A program made the position numbers and the translations under genes. Shown here piece by piece: positions 19,104 through 28,981 of a stretch of 64,000 nt of DNA. Location: the NCBI RefSeq assembly GCF_009907385.1, contig NZ_JAAATR010000064.1:1-64000 (forward strand). Direction: 5' to 3'. Each line of letters begins with the position of its first letter. The first letter of the stretch is position 1. The DNA is from Atlantibacter hermannii (GTDB lineage Bacteria > Pseudomonadota > Gammaproteobacteria > Enterobacterales > Enterobacteriaceae). The notes under the pieces were generated by a model. It saw only the letters and a program-made list of their open reading frames with translations, was not told the DNA's origin and searched no databases.

Positions 19104-19964
19104 TTACGCGTGCCCCGCGCTGCCAAAGGTGCGCATTTGTTCCGCCACCACGTCGGTAATGGCTTCTTCAATCCCCAGCAGCAGTTCGGCGAATTCGTCA
19201 TACATCGGCTTACGGTCCGCCATGCGCCGTTCCACCGCGCCCAGCGCTGCCTGCGACATGCCGGTGTAGAAGTTGATTTTATGGATGCCCAGCGAGATAG
19301 CGCGTCGGAAATCGGCATCGCTAATCCCGGAGCCGCCGTGCAGCACAAGCGGAATGCCGGTTTGCTGGCTGATGGCGCTGAGCCGGTCGAAATCGAGCTT
19401 CGGTTCGCCTTTATATTTGCCGTGGGCATTGCCGATGGCCACTGCCAGGGCATCAATGCCGGTACTGTCGACAAATTCCCGGGCAATGGCGGGATCGGTG
19501 AACTTCGCGCTGTCCGCTTCGCCATACAGCGCGCCGCCTTCATCGCCGCCAACCGCGCCCAGTTCCGCTTCTACCGATACGCCGACCGCATGGCACATTT
19601 TCACCACTTCACGGGTCTGGCGGACGTTCTCTTCATAACTCAGGGTTGAACCATCAAACATCACTGAGCTAAACCCGAGGCGCAGCGCCCGGACCACTGA
19701 CTCAAAATGCAGGCCGTGATCGAGATTAAGTACCACCGGAATGTCGTGGCGCGCCGCCTCGAATTTGACGGCTTCCACCAGCGAATCCAGCGACACGTAT
19801 TTGAAATGCACTTCCGCGATATTGATGATAAACGGTGAACGTTCCTGTTTTGCCGCCGCGAAAAGCGCGCGCAGGAAATGGCTGTCCAGCACGTTAAACG
19901 CCCCGAGCGCATAACCCTGTTGACGCGCATGCGCCAGTCCGTCTGCGAGTGAAATCAATGCCAT
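19104..19964 (-). CDS. Class II (zinc) ketose-phosphate aldolase, GatY/KbaY/FbaA family
   Basis: A 286-residue class II aldolase. The zinc-histidine region NLDHGLHFESV (about residue 82), the acidic stretch VSVEAELGAVGG (about residue 130) and the phosphate-binding motif VLHGGSGISDADFRRAI (about residue 207) match tagatose- and fructose-bisphosphate aldolases. It cleaves a ketose phosphate to DHAP and an aldehyde. With a single kinase in the operon, the substrate is probably a ketose-1-phosphate (for example xylulose-1-P to DHAP and glycolaldehyde) or a bisphosphate made with a housekeeping kinase. Both are inference. Confidence 0.87.
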   Translation of the reverse strand: MALISLADGLAHARQQGYALGAFNVLDSHFLRALFAAAKQERSPFIINIAEVHFKYVSLDSLVEAVKFEAARHDIPVVLNLDHGLHFESVVRALRLGFSSVMFDGSTLSYEENVRQTREVVKMCHAVGVSVEAELGAVGGDEGGALYGEADSAKFTDPAIAREFVDSTGIDALAVAIGNAHGKYKGEPKLDFDRLSAISQQTGIPLVLHGGSGISDADFRRAISLGIHKINFYTGMSQAALGAVERRMADRKPMYDEFAELLLGIEEAITDVVAEQMRTFGSAGHA

Positions 19965-19979
19965 GTTGGCCTCCTGAAA

Positions 19980-20663
19980 TTATCGGAACATGCGGTATTC
20001 GTTACATAAAACCAGCTGAGCGGGCTCGTCTTCGTCAATCGCGTTGAACCGCTCAAGGGGTTTAAGAAAGCGATTGTCACGGTCGTCGTCGTTTACCGTT
20101 GAGACCTCACCCGCCAGCACATCGCCAAACCCGGCTTCAGCCCAGAAGCTGTGATACATGCCGGGCGTCAGGCAGATGCTTTCCCCTGGTGCGAGGCGCA
20201 ATTGGCTGCCGGCGCTGTGCGTCTGTCGGCAACCATCGATGACCACCGTGACATCGCTTTGTTCAGGTTGTTCGTACTGGTCTGCGTTCCAGATTTCGAT
20301 AATTAAATTGCCGCCGCCCCGGTTAATGATGTCTTCCCGTTTGCGCCAGTGAAAATGCATCGGCGTTACCTGACCATCCCGGACGTGCATGATTTTTTCG
20401 GCATAGCTTTTCGGCCAGGTGACCCCATCCACCGAGCCGTTGCGCAGGGTAAACAGCGTCAGCCCCTGGGCGTTAAAATTGTTGCCCCCGAAGGCGGTCA
20501 CATCCCAGCCGAGTTTTAATTCGAAGACCTCCGCCCAGTTGGCTTCATCCAGTTCACGCCATTTAGTGGGCGCGAAGCTGGCGAACGGCGGCAGATGCAC
20601 GTCATGACGGGAAAAAAACTGGCGCGTATGGCCGAGGATTTCATTGATTTCAGAACGTTTCAT
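19980..20663 (-). CDS. D-lyxose isomerase-type cupin sugar isomerase
   Basis: A 227-residue cupin protein with the same length and motifs as the D-lyxose/ketol isomerase characterised from E. coli O157:H7. Metal-binding residues are expected in TPMHFHWRKREDIINRG (His-X-His and Glu, about residues 101-115) and in the later YHSFWAE histidine (about residue 170). It would interconvert D-lyxose and D-xylulose, and possibly D-mannose and D-fructose. The frame is open for 20 codons upstream, but the ATG at 20663 has GGGAG at good spacing. It lies between the binding protein and aldolase genes of the operon. Confidence 0.85.
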   Translation of the reverse strand: MKRSEINEILGHTRQFFSRHDVHLPPFASFAPTKWRELDEANWAEVFELKLGWDVTAFGGNNFNAQGLTLFTLRNGSVDGVTWPKSYAEKIMHVRDGQVTPMHFHWRKREDIINRGGGNLIIEIWNADQYEQPEQSDVTVVIDGCRQTHSAGSQLRLAPGESICLTPGMYHSFWAEAGFGDVLAGEVSTVNDDDRDNRFLKPLERFNAIDEDEPAQLVLCNEYRMFR

Positions 20664-20743
20664 TGCATCTCCCTGGTAGAGTCGGTTCTCTGCCTGAAGA
20701 AGAGGCGTGAGGGGCGGTCGCACCCCTCACCCTCGCCTGAAGG

Positions 20744-21685
20744 TTATTTCACCGTCCAGCCTTTGTAGGTGTTGATGTTGTTCTTATCGATCATCGTTAC
20801 CGGGATCAGCACCGGTTCTTTCGGCGCGGGTTTGCCCTGAAGGATGTCGTAGCCGATCTCCACCGCTTTGGCCGCCATCACCTGCGGATCCTGAGCGGGG
20901 GTTGCCACGAACAGCGAGTTATCGCGCTTCAGGGCTTCTTCCGCGTCCGGCGATCCGTCCACGCCGACGATAAAGAACTCGTTACGCTGCGATTGCTTCG
21001 CCGCCAGATCCGCGCCGATCGCCGTCGGATCGTTGATGGCAAATACCCCGTCGATCTTCGGGTTCGCCGCCAGCAGCGAGGTCATCACTTCCAGCCCGCC
21101 TTCGCGACTGCCTTTGGCATTCTGGTTCCAGGAAAGCACTTTGATGTCCGGATGGCGTTTGAATTCGGTCTGGCAGCCTTCCACGCGGTTCTGCACGGCG
21201 GATACCGGCGGCCCGTTGATGATCACTACATTGCCTTTGCCTTTCAGGCGATCGGTAATGTACTTACAGGCGATTTCCCCGGCCTGGGTGTTGTTCGAAG
21301 TGATGGTGGCGTCAGCGCCGTCAGCCGCCACGTCAACCGCCACGACCACGATCCCGGCGTCTTTCGCGCGTTTCACCGCCGGGCCGATGCCTTTGGAATC
21401 CGCGGCGTTAAGAATGATCATGTCCACTTTGGCGGCGATAAAGTTATCGATCTGCGAAACCTGCTGGCCGAGATCGTAACCGCTGGACACCAGAGTGACT
21501 TTCACGTTGTCGCCCGCCAGCTTGCGCGCTTCCAGTTCCGCCCCTTTGGTGATCTGGACGAAGAAGGGGTTGGCGAGGTCGCCCACGGTAACGCCGATGG
21601 ATTTTAACTCTTTGGCCTGCACAAACGGCGAGGCGGCAAGCAGTGCGCCAGCACAGAGCGCGGTGACAAGGGGTTTCAAACGCAT
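20744..21685 (-). CDS. Periplasmic sugar-binding protein of an ABC importer (RbsB family)
   Basis: A 313-residue pentose/hexose-binding protein of periplasmic-binding fold type I. A signal peptide is visible at residues 1-24 (MRLKPLVTALCAGALLAA ... VQA) with likely cleavage before KELKSIG. The RbsB-like openings GVTVGDLANPFFVQI and the ligand regions INGPPVSAVQNRVEG and VFAINDPTA follow. The start at 21685 is preceded by GAGGA. It delivers an unknown monosaccharide to the adjacent permease and ATPase. Confidence 0.9.
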   Translation of the reverse strand: MRLKPLVTALCAGALLAASPFVQAKELKSIGVTVGDLANPFFVQITKGAELEARKLAGDNVKVTLVSSGYDLGQQVSQIDNFIAAKVDMIILNAADSKGIGPAVKRAKDAGIVVVAVDVAADGADATITSNNTQAGEIACKYITDRLKGKGNVVIINGPPVSAVQNRVEGCQTEFKRHPDIKVLSWNQNAKGSREGGLEVMTSLLAANPKIDGVFAINDPTAIGADLAAKQSQRNEFFIVGVDGSPDAEEALKRDNSLFVATPAQDPQVMAAKAVEIGYDILQGKPAPKEPVLIPVTMIDKNNINTYKGWTVK

Positions 21686-21713
21686 ATTTCTTTTCCTCAC
21701 GTAGGGTATTTTG

Positions 21714-22733
21714 TTATGCACTTTGATGGTGACGGGTACGGTACTTGTCTATCAGCACTGCAATGATGATCACCGCCCCTTTGATCACCAGTTGCCAGAA
21801 GTATGAAACGCCCATCAGGGTCATACCGTTGTTGAGGGTCGCGATGATTAACGCCCCCACCAGGGTACCGGTGATGGTGCCGATACCCCCAACAAAACTG
21901 GTGCCGCCGAGAATAACCGCCGCAATCGCGTCCAGCTCGTAGCCCATTCCCAGGTTGCCGTTAGCGCTGTACAGCCGTGATGCGCTCATCAGCCCGCCGA
22001 GCCCGGACAGCAGCCCGCTCATCCCGTAAACGAACAGCAGTACCAGCCACACTTTGATACCGGTCAGCCGCGCCGCCTGCATATTGCCGCCTACCGCGTA
22101 AATATGAACCCCAAGCGTGGTGCGGCGCAGAATGAACCAGCAAATCGCGACCACCAGCAGCGCAATCACCACCAGCCACGGAATGGGGCCAAGGTAGGCG
22201 TTGCCGATCCATTCAAAATTGATACTGGAGTTAATGACGGTGGTGCCGTCCGCCAGCAGATACGCCGCGCCGCGAAGCGCCGTGTAGGTCCCCAGCGTGA
22301 CGATAAACGGCGGTAGTCCGGCAAACGCCACCAGCGCGCCGTTAAACAAACCGAGCGCCAGCCCTAACATCAGGGCCGCCGGCATCGACAGCATCGCCAG
22401 CTCCGGAGAGAGCGACACCACCATCGCCGCCACTGCGGTGGTGCCGAGAATCGACCCCACCGAGAGGTCAATCCCGCCGGTCAAAATAATGAAGGTCATC
22501 CCCGCAGCCAGCACGATGTTGATCGACGCCTGGCGGGTAATGTTCAGCAGGTTGCTTTCGGTAAAAAAGTTAGGCGCGATAAAGCCAAAGACCGCCACGA
22601 TCAGGATCAGAATCGGTAAAATCCCTACCGTTTGCATGATGTCGCCCATCAGCATCTTTTTCACGGAGGCGGATTTTGGGGCGGGTGAAGTGGATGGCGT
22701 CATGGTTGGGCCCTTTTGGGAAGAGTTAGTCAT
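21714..22733 (-). CDS. ABC sugar permease (RbsC family)
   Basis: A 339-residue membrane protein with 8-10 hydrophobic segments and RbsC-type motifs ([37 protein letters not shown]). The chosen start overlaps the 3' end of the ATPase gene by 8 bases with AAGG nine bases ahead. An ATG ten codons further in (22703) is an alternative. It forms the inner-membrane channel of the importer. Confidence 0.9.
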   Translation of the reverse strand: MTNSSQKGPTMTPSTSPAPKSASVKKMLMGDIMQTVGILPILILIVAVFGFIAPNFFTESNLLNITRQASINIVLAAGMTFIILTGGIDLSVGSILGTTAVAAMVVSLSPELAMLSMPAALMLGLALGLFNGALVAFAGLPPFIVTLGTYTALRGAAYLLADGTTVINSSINFEWIGNAYLGPIPWLVVIALLVVAICWFILRRTTLGVHIYAVGGNMQAARLTGIKVWLVLLFVYGMSGLLSGLGGLMSASRLYSANGNLGMGYELDAIAAVILGGTSFVGGIGTITGTLVGALIIATLNNGMTLMGVSYFWQLVIKGAVIIIAVLIDKYRTRHHQSA

Positions 22734-24249
22734 TGCGCACCGCCTTGTGATGCGAATCGTCAACGCCGGTGGCCAGCGTCATGATGTTTTCCTGCGTGAT
22801 GTCGGGCCCGTTCAACTCTCCGGCGATACTGCCTTCGCGCATCACATACACCCGATCGCTCATCCCGACGACTTCCGGCAATTCGCTGGAAATCATCAGG
22901 ATCGCCACACCCTGGCGCGCCATCTGGTTCATGATGCGGTAAATCTCGCTTTTCGCGCCGACGTCCACGCCGCGCGTCGGTTCATCGAGGATCAGAATGC
23001 GTGGGCCGATGGCGACCCAGCGGGAAATCAGCAGTTTTTGCTGGTTGCCGCCGGACAAGCCGCCCGCCCGTACCTGAGCGTGAGGCACGCGAATATTGAG
23101 CGTGGAGATCGCGTCATCGGATATCGACTGGGCTTTCTTGCGGTTAAGCAGCCCGTAATTGGCGTCGCGCTCCAGCGTCGCCATGGTGATATTTTCCTGG
23201 GCGGCCATTTCGAGAAACAGCCCTTGCTCTTTACGGTTCTCGGTTAAAAAGCCGATGCCGCGGTCGATGGCGTCGCGCGGCGAGTGGATCGCCGCCGGGT
23301 TGCCATCAATTTCAATGCTGCCGCCGGTGGCTTTGCGCACCCCGAAAATCAGCTGCGCCAGTTCGGAACGGCCCGCCCCGACCAGGCCCGCCAGCGCCAC
23401 CACTTCACCGGCGCGCACTTGCAGGCTAACCGGCTGGATTTTTTCGCCGTCGGTCAGGTGATGTACCGCCAGCCGGACCTCGCCGCGCGGGATATCGCGC
23501 TCTTTATTAAACAGATCGCTCAGCGGGCGGCCCACCATCATGCGCACCAGTTCCTGCGCATTCAGCTGGTCGCGCTCCAGGCTGCCGACGTACTGGCCGT
23601 CGCGCAGCACGCTGACCCGGTCGGATAGCTCATACACTTCCGCCATGCGGTGGCTGATATAGATAATCGCCATGCCTTCGTTGCGCAGCCGCATAATCAG
23701 CTCGAACAGGCGATGGGTTTCGCGGGATGAAAGGGCTGCGGTGGGTTCGTCCATCACCAGAATGCGGCTATTACGATGCAGCGCGCGGGCAATTTCGACC
23801 TGCTGCTGCTCGGCGATGGTCAGACGCATCACCCGGTCGGTAGCGCGGAACTGTGCGCCCAGCCGGTCAATGACCCTCTGAGCCTGGGTGACCATCTCTT
23901 TGCGGTTCACCAGCCCGGCGCTGGAAATTTCGCTGCCGAGGAAAATATTTTCGGCGACGGTTAAATTGGGTGCGAGCTGCATCTCCTGATAAATCAGCGT
24001 GATGCCCGCCTGTAGCGCGTCTTTCGGGCTTCTGATGCTGTAAGGCTGCCCGTCGATCAGGATCTCGCCGCTGGTAGCGGTATACGCGCCGGCGAGGATT
24101 TTCATCAGGGTGCTTTTCCCGGCGCCGTTTTCGCCCATCAGCGCGTGGATCTCACCGGGATAGACCGTCAGGCTGACGCCTTTAAGCGCGTAAAACTTAC
24201 CAAACGCTTTGGCGATATCGCGCATCTCCAGTACAGGCGTTGCGTTCAT
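22726..24249 (-). CDS. ABC sugar ATPase with two nucleotide-binding domains (RbsA/MglA family)
   Basis: A 507-residue double ATPase. The first domain has Walker [13 protein letters not shown] (about residue 37) and Walker [12 protein letters not shown]. The second has the degenerate P-loop LVGAGRSEL, the signature LSGGNQQK and Walker [13 protein letters not shown]. This two-domain layout is typical of CUT2 ribose/galactose-type importers. A start four codons upstream (24261) exists, but the ATG at 24249 has GGAG at better spacing. It is the first gene of the sugar operon, divergent from the hybrid histidine kinase. Confidence 0.92.
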   Translation of the reverse strand: MNATPVLEMRDIAKAFGKFYALKGVSLTVYPGEIHALMGENGAGKSTLMKILAGAYTATSGEILIDGQPYSIRSPKDALQAGITLIYQEMQLAPNLTVAENIFLGSEISSAGLVNRKEMVTQAQRVIDRLGAQFRATDRVMRLTIAEQQQVEIARALHRNSRILVMDEPTAALSSRETHRLFELIMRLRNEGMAIIYISHRMAEVYELSDRVSVLRDGQYVGSLERDQLNAQELVRMMVGRPLSDLFNKERDIPRGEVRLAVHHLTDGEKIQPVSLQVRAGEVVALAGLVGAGRSELAQLIFGVRKATGGSIEIDGNPAAIHSPRDAIDRGIGFLTENRKEQGLFLEMAAQENITMATLERDANYGLLNRKKAQSISDDAISTLNIRVPHAQVRAGGLSGGNQQKLLISRWVAIGPRILILDEPTRGVDVGAKSEIYRIMNQMARQGVAILMISSELPEVVGMSDRVYVMREGSIAGELNGPDITQENIMTLATGVDDSHHKAVRND

Positions 24250-24431
24250 GGCGCACTCCATTAGGGGTCAGGTGCCATCACTTGACCACTACCGGGTAAA
24301 TACATGATGTCAAAACCCATTCATATTTGTCATATTGTCGAATAGTTAACATTGATCACATTCCCGCAACGCAACCGTGCCGGGAAGCACCGCGAGGCGC
24401 TACTGTTTTGTTTTCGCCAGTGGAGTGGGTT

Positions 24432-26999
24432 ATGACACAGCCAGCCAGCCGATTTCTGACCAGCGCACGCGGGCGGTTACTGTTTTTTAATCTGCTGGTG
24501 GTGGCGGTCACGCTGATGGTGAGCGTGGTGGCGATTGTCGGCTTTCGTCACGCCAGCGTGTTGCAGGAACAGGTGCAGAAGCAGACGCTCAGCGACATGA
24601 CCGGCAGCATGGCGCTGGCGCGCGATACCGCCAACGTGGCTACGGCGGCGGTGCGGCTCAGCCAGGTGGTCGGCGCGTTGGAATACCAGAGTGAAGCGGA
24701 GCGATTAAAACAGACGCAGCTTGAGCTACAGCGCTCATTGCATTTGCTGTCAATGGCGCCGCTGGCGGCCCTGGAGCCGGAACTGGTCAGCAATATTATT
24801 TCCCGCAGCATCCAGTTGCAGCAAAGCGTGACCCAAATGCTGGAGCGCGGCCATCGCCGCCATCTTGAGCGCAACGCGCTGCTGAGCGCCCTGTATCAAA
24901 ACCAAAGTTATCTCCACCACATTCAGACGCTTAATCAGCGCACCGGGGAAACGTTGCCTGCGCCAGCGCTGCTGATCGAAATGGATCGCCTGATCGACGC
25001 GGCAATCCAGACCCCGTCGCCGCGCCCGACGGTGGAGCAAATCGACGCGGTGGTACAGGCGTTGCCCGGCCAGCTCAGCGATCCGCTGGTTAACGGTATC
25101 TATCAGGATTTTACCCGACAACTGGGCCAGCTTGATTCGCTCTCCGCCGCGCTGGAAGAGAGCGATCTCGCGATTAGCTGGTCGATGTACCACATCAAAG
25201 CGCTGGTGGCGTTTCTCAACACCGATATCAATCAGTATGTGAAACGCGTGGCCCAGGAGTCGGCGCTGCGCACCGCCGCCAGCCATAAAGAGCTGCGCTC
25301 GATGATCCTGTTTATCGCCGTGTTTGCCGCGCTGGCGCTGATTATCACCGGGTTTGCCGGGTGGTATATCTACCGCAATCTCGGCTCGAACCTGACGGCG
25401 ATCTCCACGGCGATGGCGCGGCTGGCGCGCGGCGAGCGGGATGTCACCGTCCCGGCGCAGCAGCGGCGCGACGAGTTGGGCGAACTGGCCCGCGCGTTTA
25501 ACGTGTTTGCCCGCAATACCGCGTCGCTGGAACACACCTCCCGGCTGTTGAAGGAAAAAAGCACCCAGCTGGAAACCACTTTTCATGCCATGCGCGACGG
25601 TTTTGCCCTGTTCGACAGCCACGGCGAACTGGTGGTGTGGAACCCGCAATACCCGCTGCTGCTGGGTCTGGATGCGGAAGGGGTGCAGCGCGGCCAGCAT
25701 TATCTCCAGCTGTTGCGCCAGGTCGCGCCGCAGGACGCCCATATTCAGGAAAACCTTGCCCTGCCGCTGCCCCATCCCCAGGAGCTGCGGCTCGCGGATA
25801 ACCGCACCATTGAGCTGCGCTTTAGCCCGGTGCCGGGGCGCGGCATGGTCAACGTGGTACTGGACCGCACCGAGCGGAAAGGTCTGGAAGAGGCGCTGGT
25901 GCATGGTCAGAAAATGAACGCCGTCGGTCAGCTGACCGGGGGACTGGCCCATGATTTTAATAACCTGCTGGCAGTGATTATCGGCAGCCTGGAACTGACT
26001 GCACCCGGTACGCCGGACGCGCCGCGCATTGCCCGGGCGCTGAAGGCCGCCGAGCGCGGGGCGCAGCTTACCCAGCGCCTGCTGGCGTTTTCGCGTAAGC
26101 AGTCTCTGAACCCGCGCGCCGTACAGCTCAAGGCGCTGCTGGAAAACCTGGTGGAGCTGATGCGCCATTCGCTGCCTGCGACCCTGACGCTGGAGCTGGA
26201 AGCGCAGCAACCTGCCTGGCCCGCGTGGATTGACGTCAACCAGTTGGAAAACGCCATCATTAACCTGGTGATGAACGCCCGTGACGCCATGGAAGGGCGC
26301 AGCGGCGTGATAAAACTGCGTAGCTGGAACCAGCGTGTGACTCGTGGCGACGGGCGGCGGCACGATATGGTCACCCTGGAGGTGATCGACAGCGGCTGTG
26401 GGATGTCGGATGACGTTAAAGCCCACGTATTCGAGCCGTTTTTTACCACCAAACAAACCGGCGAAGGCAGCGGCCTCGGCCTGTCGATGGTGTATGGCTT
26501 TGTGCGCCAGTCCGGCGGGCGCGTGCAAATCGACAGCGCTCCCGGCCAGGGCACCACAGTGCGCCTGCAATTACCGCGCGCGCCGCAGGCGGCCAGCGAG
26601 CTGGCGCTGCCGGTGGATATCCCCGATCTGGCATCACAGGACGAACTGGTGCTGCTGCTGGAAGATGAAGCCGATGTGCGCCAGACGCTGTGCGAGCAAC
26701 TGCATCAGTTGGGCTATATCACCCTCGAAGCCAGGACCGTGGAAGAGGCTATCGCTCTGCTGGATAGCGTTGAAGAAATCGACATTCTGATTAGCGACCT
26801 GATGCTACCCGGCGGGGTCAGCGGTGCGGAAGTGCTGCACTACGCGGCTATCAATCATCCGCATATCGCCCGGCTGCTGATCAGCGGGCAGGACCTACGC
26901 ACCGCGCAGGACCCGGCAGCGCAGCCGGACGTGGAGCTGCTGCGTAAACCCTTTACTCAGCTTCAACTGGCGCAGGCGCTGCGGCGGGCGCAAATCTGA
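24432..26999 (+). CDS. Hybrid sensor histidine kinase of the sugar operon
   Basis: An 855-residue membrane sensor. Order: transmembrane segment at about 15-38; periplasmic helical sensor domain to about 285; second membrane segment at about 293-315; HAMP; a PAS-like domain (about 380-490); HisKA with phospho-His507 in GLAHDFNNLL; HATPase with N and G boxes (NLVMNARDAM, GEGSGLGLSMV); and a C-terminal receiver with Asp789 (DILISDLMLPGG). It has no histidine-phosphotransfer domain. The receiver may be regulatory, with the OmpR-type protein at 16703 as output. It is divergent from the ABC operon. The start at 24432 is chosen for TGGAG six bases before it. Confidence 0.88.
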   Translation: MTQPASRFLTSARGRLLFFNLLVVAVTLMVSVVAIVGFRHASVLQEQVQKQTLSDMTGSMALARDTANVATAAVRLSQVVGALEYQSEAERLKQTQLELQRSLHLLSMAPLAALEPELVSNIISRSIQLQQSVTQMLERGHRRHLERNALLSALYQNQSYLHHIQTLNQRTGETLPAPALLIEMDRLIDAAIQTPSPRPTVEQIDAVVQALPGQLSDPLVNGIYQDFTRQLGQLDSLSAALEESDLAISWSMYHIKALVAFLNTDINQYVKRVAQESALRTAASHKELRSMILFIAVFAALALIITGFAGWYIYRNLGSNLTAISTAMARLARGERDVTVPAQQRRDELGELARAFNVFARNTASLEHTSRLLKEKSTQLETTFHAMRDGFALFDSHGELVVWNPQYPLLLGLDAEGVQRGQHYLQLLRQVAPQDAHIQENLALPLPHPQELRLADNRTIELRFSPVPGRGMVNVVLDRTERKGLEEALVHGQKMNAVGQLTGGLAHDFNNLLAVIIGSLELTAPGTPDAPRIARALKAAERGAQLTQRLLAFSRKQSLNPRAVQLKALLENLVELMRHSLPATLTLELEAQQPAWPAWIDVNQLENAIINLVMNARDAMEGRSGVIKLRSWNQRVTRGDGRRHDMVTLEVIDSGCGMSDDVKAHVFEPFFTTKQTGEGSGLGLSMVYGFVRQSGGRVQIDSAPGQGTTVRLQLPRAPQAASELALPVDIPDLASQDELVLLLEDEADVRQTLCEQLHQLGYITLEARTVEEAIALLDSVEEIDILISDLMLPGGVSGAEVLHYAAINHPHIARLLISGQDLRTAQDPAAQPDVELLRKPFTQLQLAQALRRAQI

Positions 27000-27036
27000 G
27001 TTTATCGGGCCTGCTTTACGCATTGATAAAGCCCAA

Positions 27037-27070
27037 TTAACCTACTTGCATAATTTTGCATTTAGGTTAA
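27037..27070. promoter_or_regulatory. MqsA operator-like inverted repeat
   Basis: A perfect 8-base inverted repeat TTAACCTA (27037-27044) / TAGGTTAA (27063-27070) lies just before mqsR. MqsA binds AACCT-N(2-4)-AGGTT in E. coli. Here the same half-sites are present but about 20 bases apart, with a CATAAT -10-like box between them. Confidence 0.6.
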
Positions 27071-27075
27071 TCCTT

Positions 27076-27375
27076 ATGGAAAAGAGAACGCCGCATACCC
27101 GATTACCTATTGTCAAAACGATGGTTCGGGCTGGCCTGGCGGCAGTAACAAATACAGCCTTGATTGGCGCAGCGCAAATGGGATTTGGTTCTAAGCAGGA
27201 AATATTTAATGTCATTCTGGCGCTGGAACCCGCTGACTTTTATAAAAGCATGACCGCTTATCATGACTCTACGTGCTGGCATGAAGTGTATCGACCCCTC
27301 TACAAGGGCCAACGGATTTATATGAAATTCATTGTGACTGACGGCGTACTGATCGTGTCATTTAAGGAGTTATGA
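27076..27375 (+). CDS. mqsR: Type II toxin MqsR (mRNA interferase)
   Basis: A 99-residue RelE-fold toxin starting MEKRTPHTRLP, like E. coli MqsR (98 residues). Conserved parts include DFYKSMT near residue 57 and the C-terminal DGVLIVSFKE. MqsR cleaves mRNA at GCU sites. The frame is open ten codons further upstream, but homology fixes the start at 27076. The stop is followed within a few bases by mqsA, and the order is toxin first, as usual for this pair. The pair is inserted between the hybrid kinase and yjdP. Confidence 0.93.
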   Translation: MEKRTPHTRLPIVKTMVRAGLAAVTNTALIGAAQMGFGSKQEIFNVILALEPADFYKSMTAYHDSTCWHEVYRPLYKGQRIYMKFIVTDGVLIVSFKEL

Positions 27376-27377
27376 AT

Positions 27378-27779
27378 ATGAAATGCCCTGTTTGCGGTGG
27401 CGCAGAACTGATACATGAAGCACGCGATATGCAATATGAGTATAAAGGTCGAAAAACGGTCTTTCATGCCGTTAAAGGGCAATTTTGCGATCGGTGCGGA
27501 GAAGTCATTTTTGGGGATGGCGAAGGCGAAGAATATTTTGCAGCCATGCTGGAATTTAACCGACGGGTCAATGCTGAAGAGGTCGATCCGGCCTTTATCG
27601 CGAAGGTGCGTAAGCGCCTTAAACTAGACCAGCGCCAGGCTGCAGAAATTTTTGGCGGCGGCGCTAACGCCTTTAGCCGTTATGAAACTGGCCGCGTAGC
27701 GCCTCCGCGTCCACTGGTATTGTTATTTAAGGCTCTGGATAAGCACCCCGAACTTCTGGAAGAGCTTAAGCGAGCTTAA
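27378..27779 (+). CDS. mqsA: Antitoxin MqsA (zinc-binding, HTH)
   Basis: A 133-residue antitoxin. The N-terminal zinc domain has MKCPVCGG and FCDRCGE (four cysteines), and the C-terminal HTH has RQAAEIFGGGANAFSRYE and the tail DKHPELLEEL, closely matching E. coli MqsA. It neutralises MqsR and represses its own operon. An ATG at 27372 overlaps the mqsR stop, but GGAG is only two bases before it. The ATG at 27378, eight bases from GGAG, fits better and gives the usual N-terminus. Confidence 0.93.
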   Translation: MKCPVCGGAELIHEARDMQYEYKGRKTVFHAVKGQFCDRCGEVIFGDGEGEEYFAAMLEFNRRVNAEEVDPAFIAKVRKRLKLDQRQAAEIFGGGANAFSRYETGRVAPPRPLVLLFKALDKHPELLEELKRA

Positions 27780-27893
27780 AAGCCATTTCGAATTCATTAC
27801 ACAGGCACCACCCCTGCCGCTTTGAGAATTCTCTTCTTCTCTAACATCCGCAGCCTTTGCAAAGTAACCCTCTGTCTTTTCGAGGGCTGCCTG

Positions 27894-28217
27894 ATGAAAA
27901 CTTTGCCGCTTTTCCTGACGCTCGGCGCGTTAATGATGACTGCGCAACCGGCGCGCGCCGATGTGATTGACGATACCGTGACGTCTATTACCCGCGCCAT
28001 TGACGACGCGTATTCTCAAAATGACGATCGACGCGATGACCGGCGTGACGACCGTGACTGGCAACGTTCCGACGACCAGCGCCGCCAGTATAATGACCGA
28101 CGCAGGCAGCTTGAGGATCGGCACCGTCAGTTAGATGAGCGTCAGCGTCAGCTGGACCGCGAGCGCCAGCAACTGGAAGAGGAAGAGCGGCGGCTGGACG
28201 ATGAATACGACCGCTAA
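27894..28217 (+). CDS. yjdP: Periplasmic coiled-coil protein YjdP
   Basis: A 107-residue protein with a signal peptide (residues 1-22, ending QPARA) followed by an acidic/basic stretch and a run of RQLEDR/RQLDER/RQLDRE heptads from residue 66 on, predicted as one continuous charged helix. It matches E. coli YjdP, which also lies tail-to-tail with phnP. Function is unknown. GAGGG precedes the chosen ATG; the frame extends 24 codons upstream without support. It overlaps the phnP stop by four bases. Confidence 0.85.
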   Translation: MKTLPLFLTLGALMMTAQPARADVIDDTVTSITRAIDDAYSQNDDRRDDRRDDRDWQRSDDQRRQYNDRRRQLEDRHRQLDERQRQLDRERQQLEEEERRLDDEYDR

Positions 28218-28972
28218 GCGAGGGTAATTTCCTGCCCGTCAACGCCCGCTTCAATCCCTTCCGGCAGCGGGTTTTCCATCATCCATGCATCAAACTGGTG
28301 GCTGATATGGGTCAGCACCACGCGCGGGCTTTTTATCACCTCATTCAATGCCACTACCGTATTTAAATCGCAGTGATTGGCCGGCGTCTGGTCGCGCGGC
28401 GCGTGGCTGCAATCGATCACCATCACGTCAGGCGGCCCCGCCTGCAAAAACTTCAGCGTTTTCTCCGGCAGCCCGGCGGTGTCGCACAGCCAGGCCACGC
28501 GGCTGTGGGCGGTTTCCAGCAGATAGCCGAACGTCAGTTTTGAATGGTTGAGCGGCAGCGGCGTCACCTGTAACCCCTGCAGGCTAAACACCACGAACGG
28601 CTCCACGGTGTGGCTGAAATCGAGCAGCCCCGGATGTTTAAACAGATCGTCGCAACCCTGTTCATCCGGCGGACCGTAGACCGCGATGTTGTCGCCCACG
28701 CCCCAGCGCAGCGGGAAAAGCCCCTGTACATGGTCCATATGGTAATGGGTGAGCAGAAACTGGTGAAAACTTCCGGCGGGCCAGTAGTCCATCAGATCGG
28801 GAATGCCCGCATCCAGCAGCGTAATGGCATCGTTGCAGTTAATCACCGCGCTACAGGGTCGGCGGCGAAAAGCCTCGTCACGGCGCGCCCGCTCACAGGC
28901 TTTGCAGGTACAGCCAAACGCCGGGACCAACTGCGCGCCGCCGGTGCCGGTGAGGGTCAGCGTTAAGGTCAT
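28214..28972 (-). CDS. phnP: Phosphoribosyl 1,2-cyclic phosphate phosphodiesterase PhnP
   Basis: A 252-residue metallo-beta-lactamase-fold enzyme. The metal motif HYHMDHVQG lies near residue 76, with later ligands in LCDTAG and the C-terminal histidines around LTHISHQ. Cys21 and Cys24 (GCTCKAC) belong to the structural zinc site. PhnP opens the cyclic phosphate left by C-P lyase to ribose 1,5-bisphosphate for PhnN. It is the last gene of the phn operon. Confidence 0.95.
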   Translation of the reverse strand: MTLTLTLTGTGGAQLVPAFGCTCKACERARRDEAFRRRPCSAVINCNDAITLLDAGIPDLMDYWPAGSFHQFLLTHYHMDHVQGLFPLRWGVGDNIAVYGPPDEQGCDDLFKHPGLLDFSHTVEPFVVFSLQGLQVTPLPLNHSKLTFGYLLETAHSRVAWLCDTAGLPEKTLKFLQAGPPDVMVIDCSHAPRDQTPANHCDLNTVVALNEVIKSPRVVLTHISHQFDAWMMENPLPEGIEAGVDGQEITLA

Positions 28973-28981
28973 CGCGGCTCC

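Noticed and set aside
24262..24431. Repeated TGTCA/TTGTC words as binding sites for the OmpR-type regulator
   Set aside because: Spacings (20 and 8 bases) do not fit the 10-11-base direct repeats typical of this family, and the words are too short.
24750..26570. 606-codon open frame antisense to the hybrid histidine kinase
   Set aside because: The sense frame has complete kinase domains; long antisense frames are common in GC-rich coding DNA with this codon bias.
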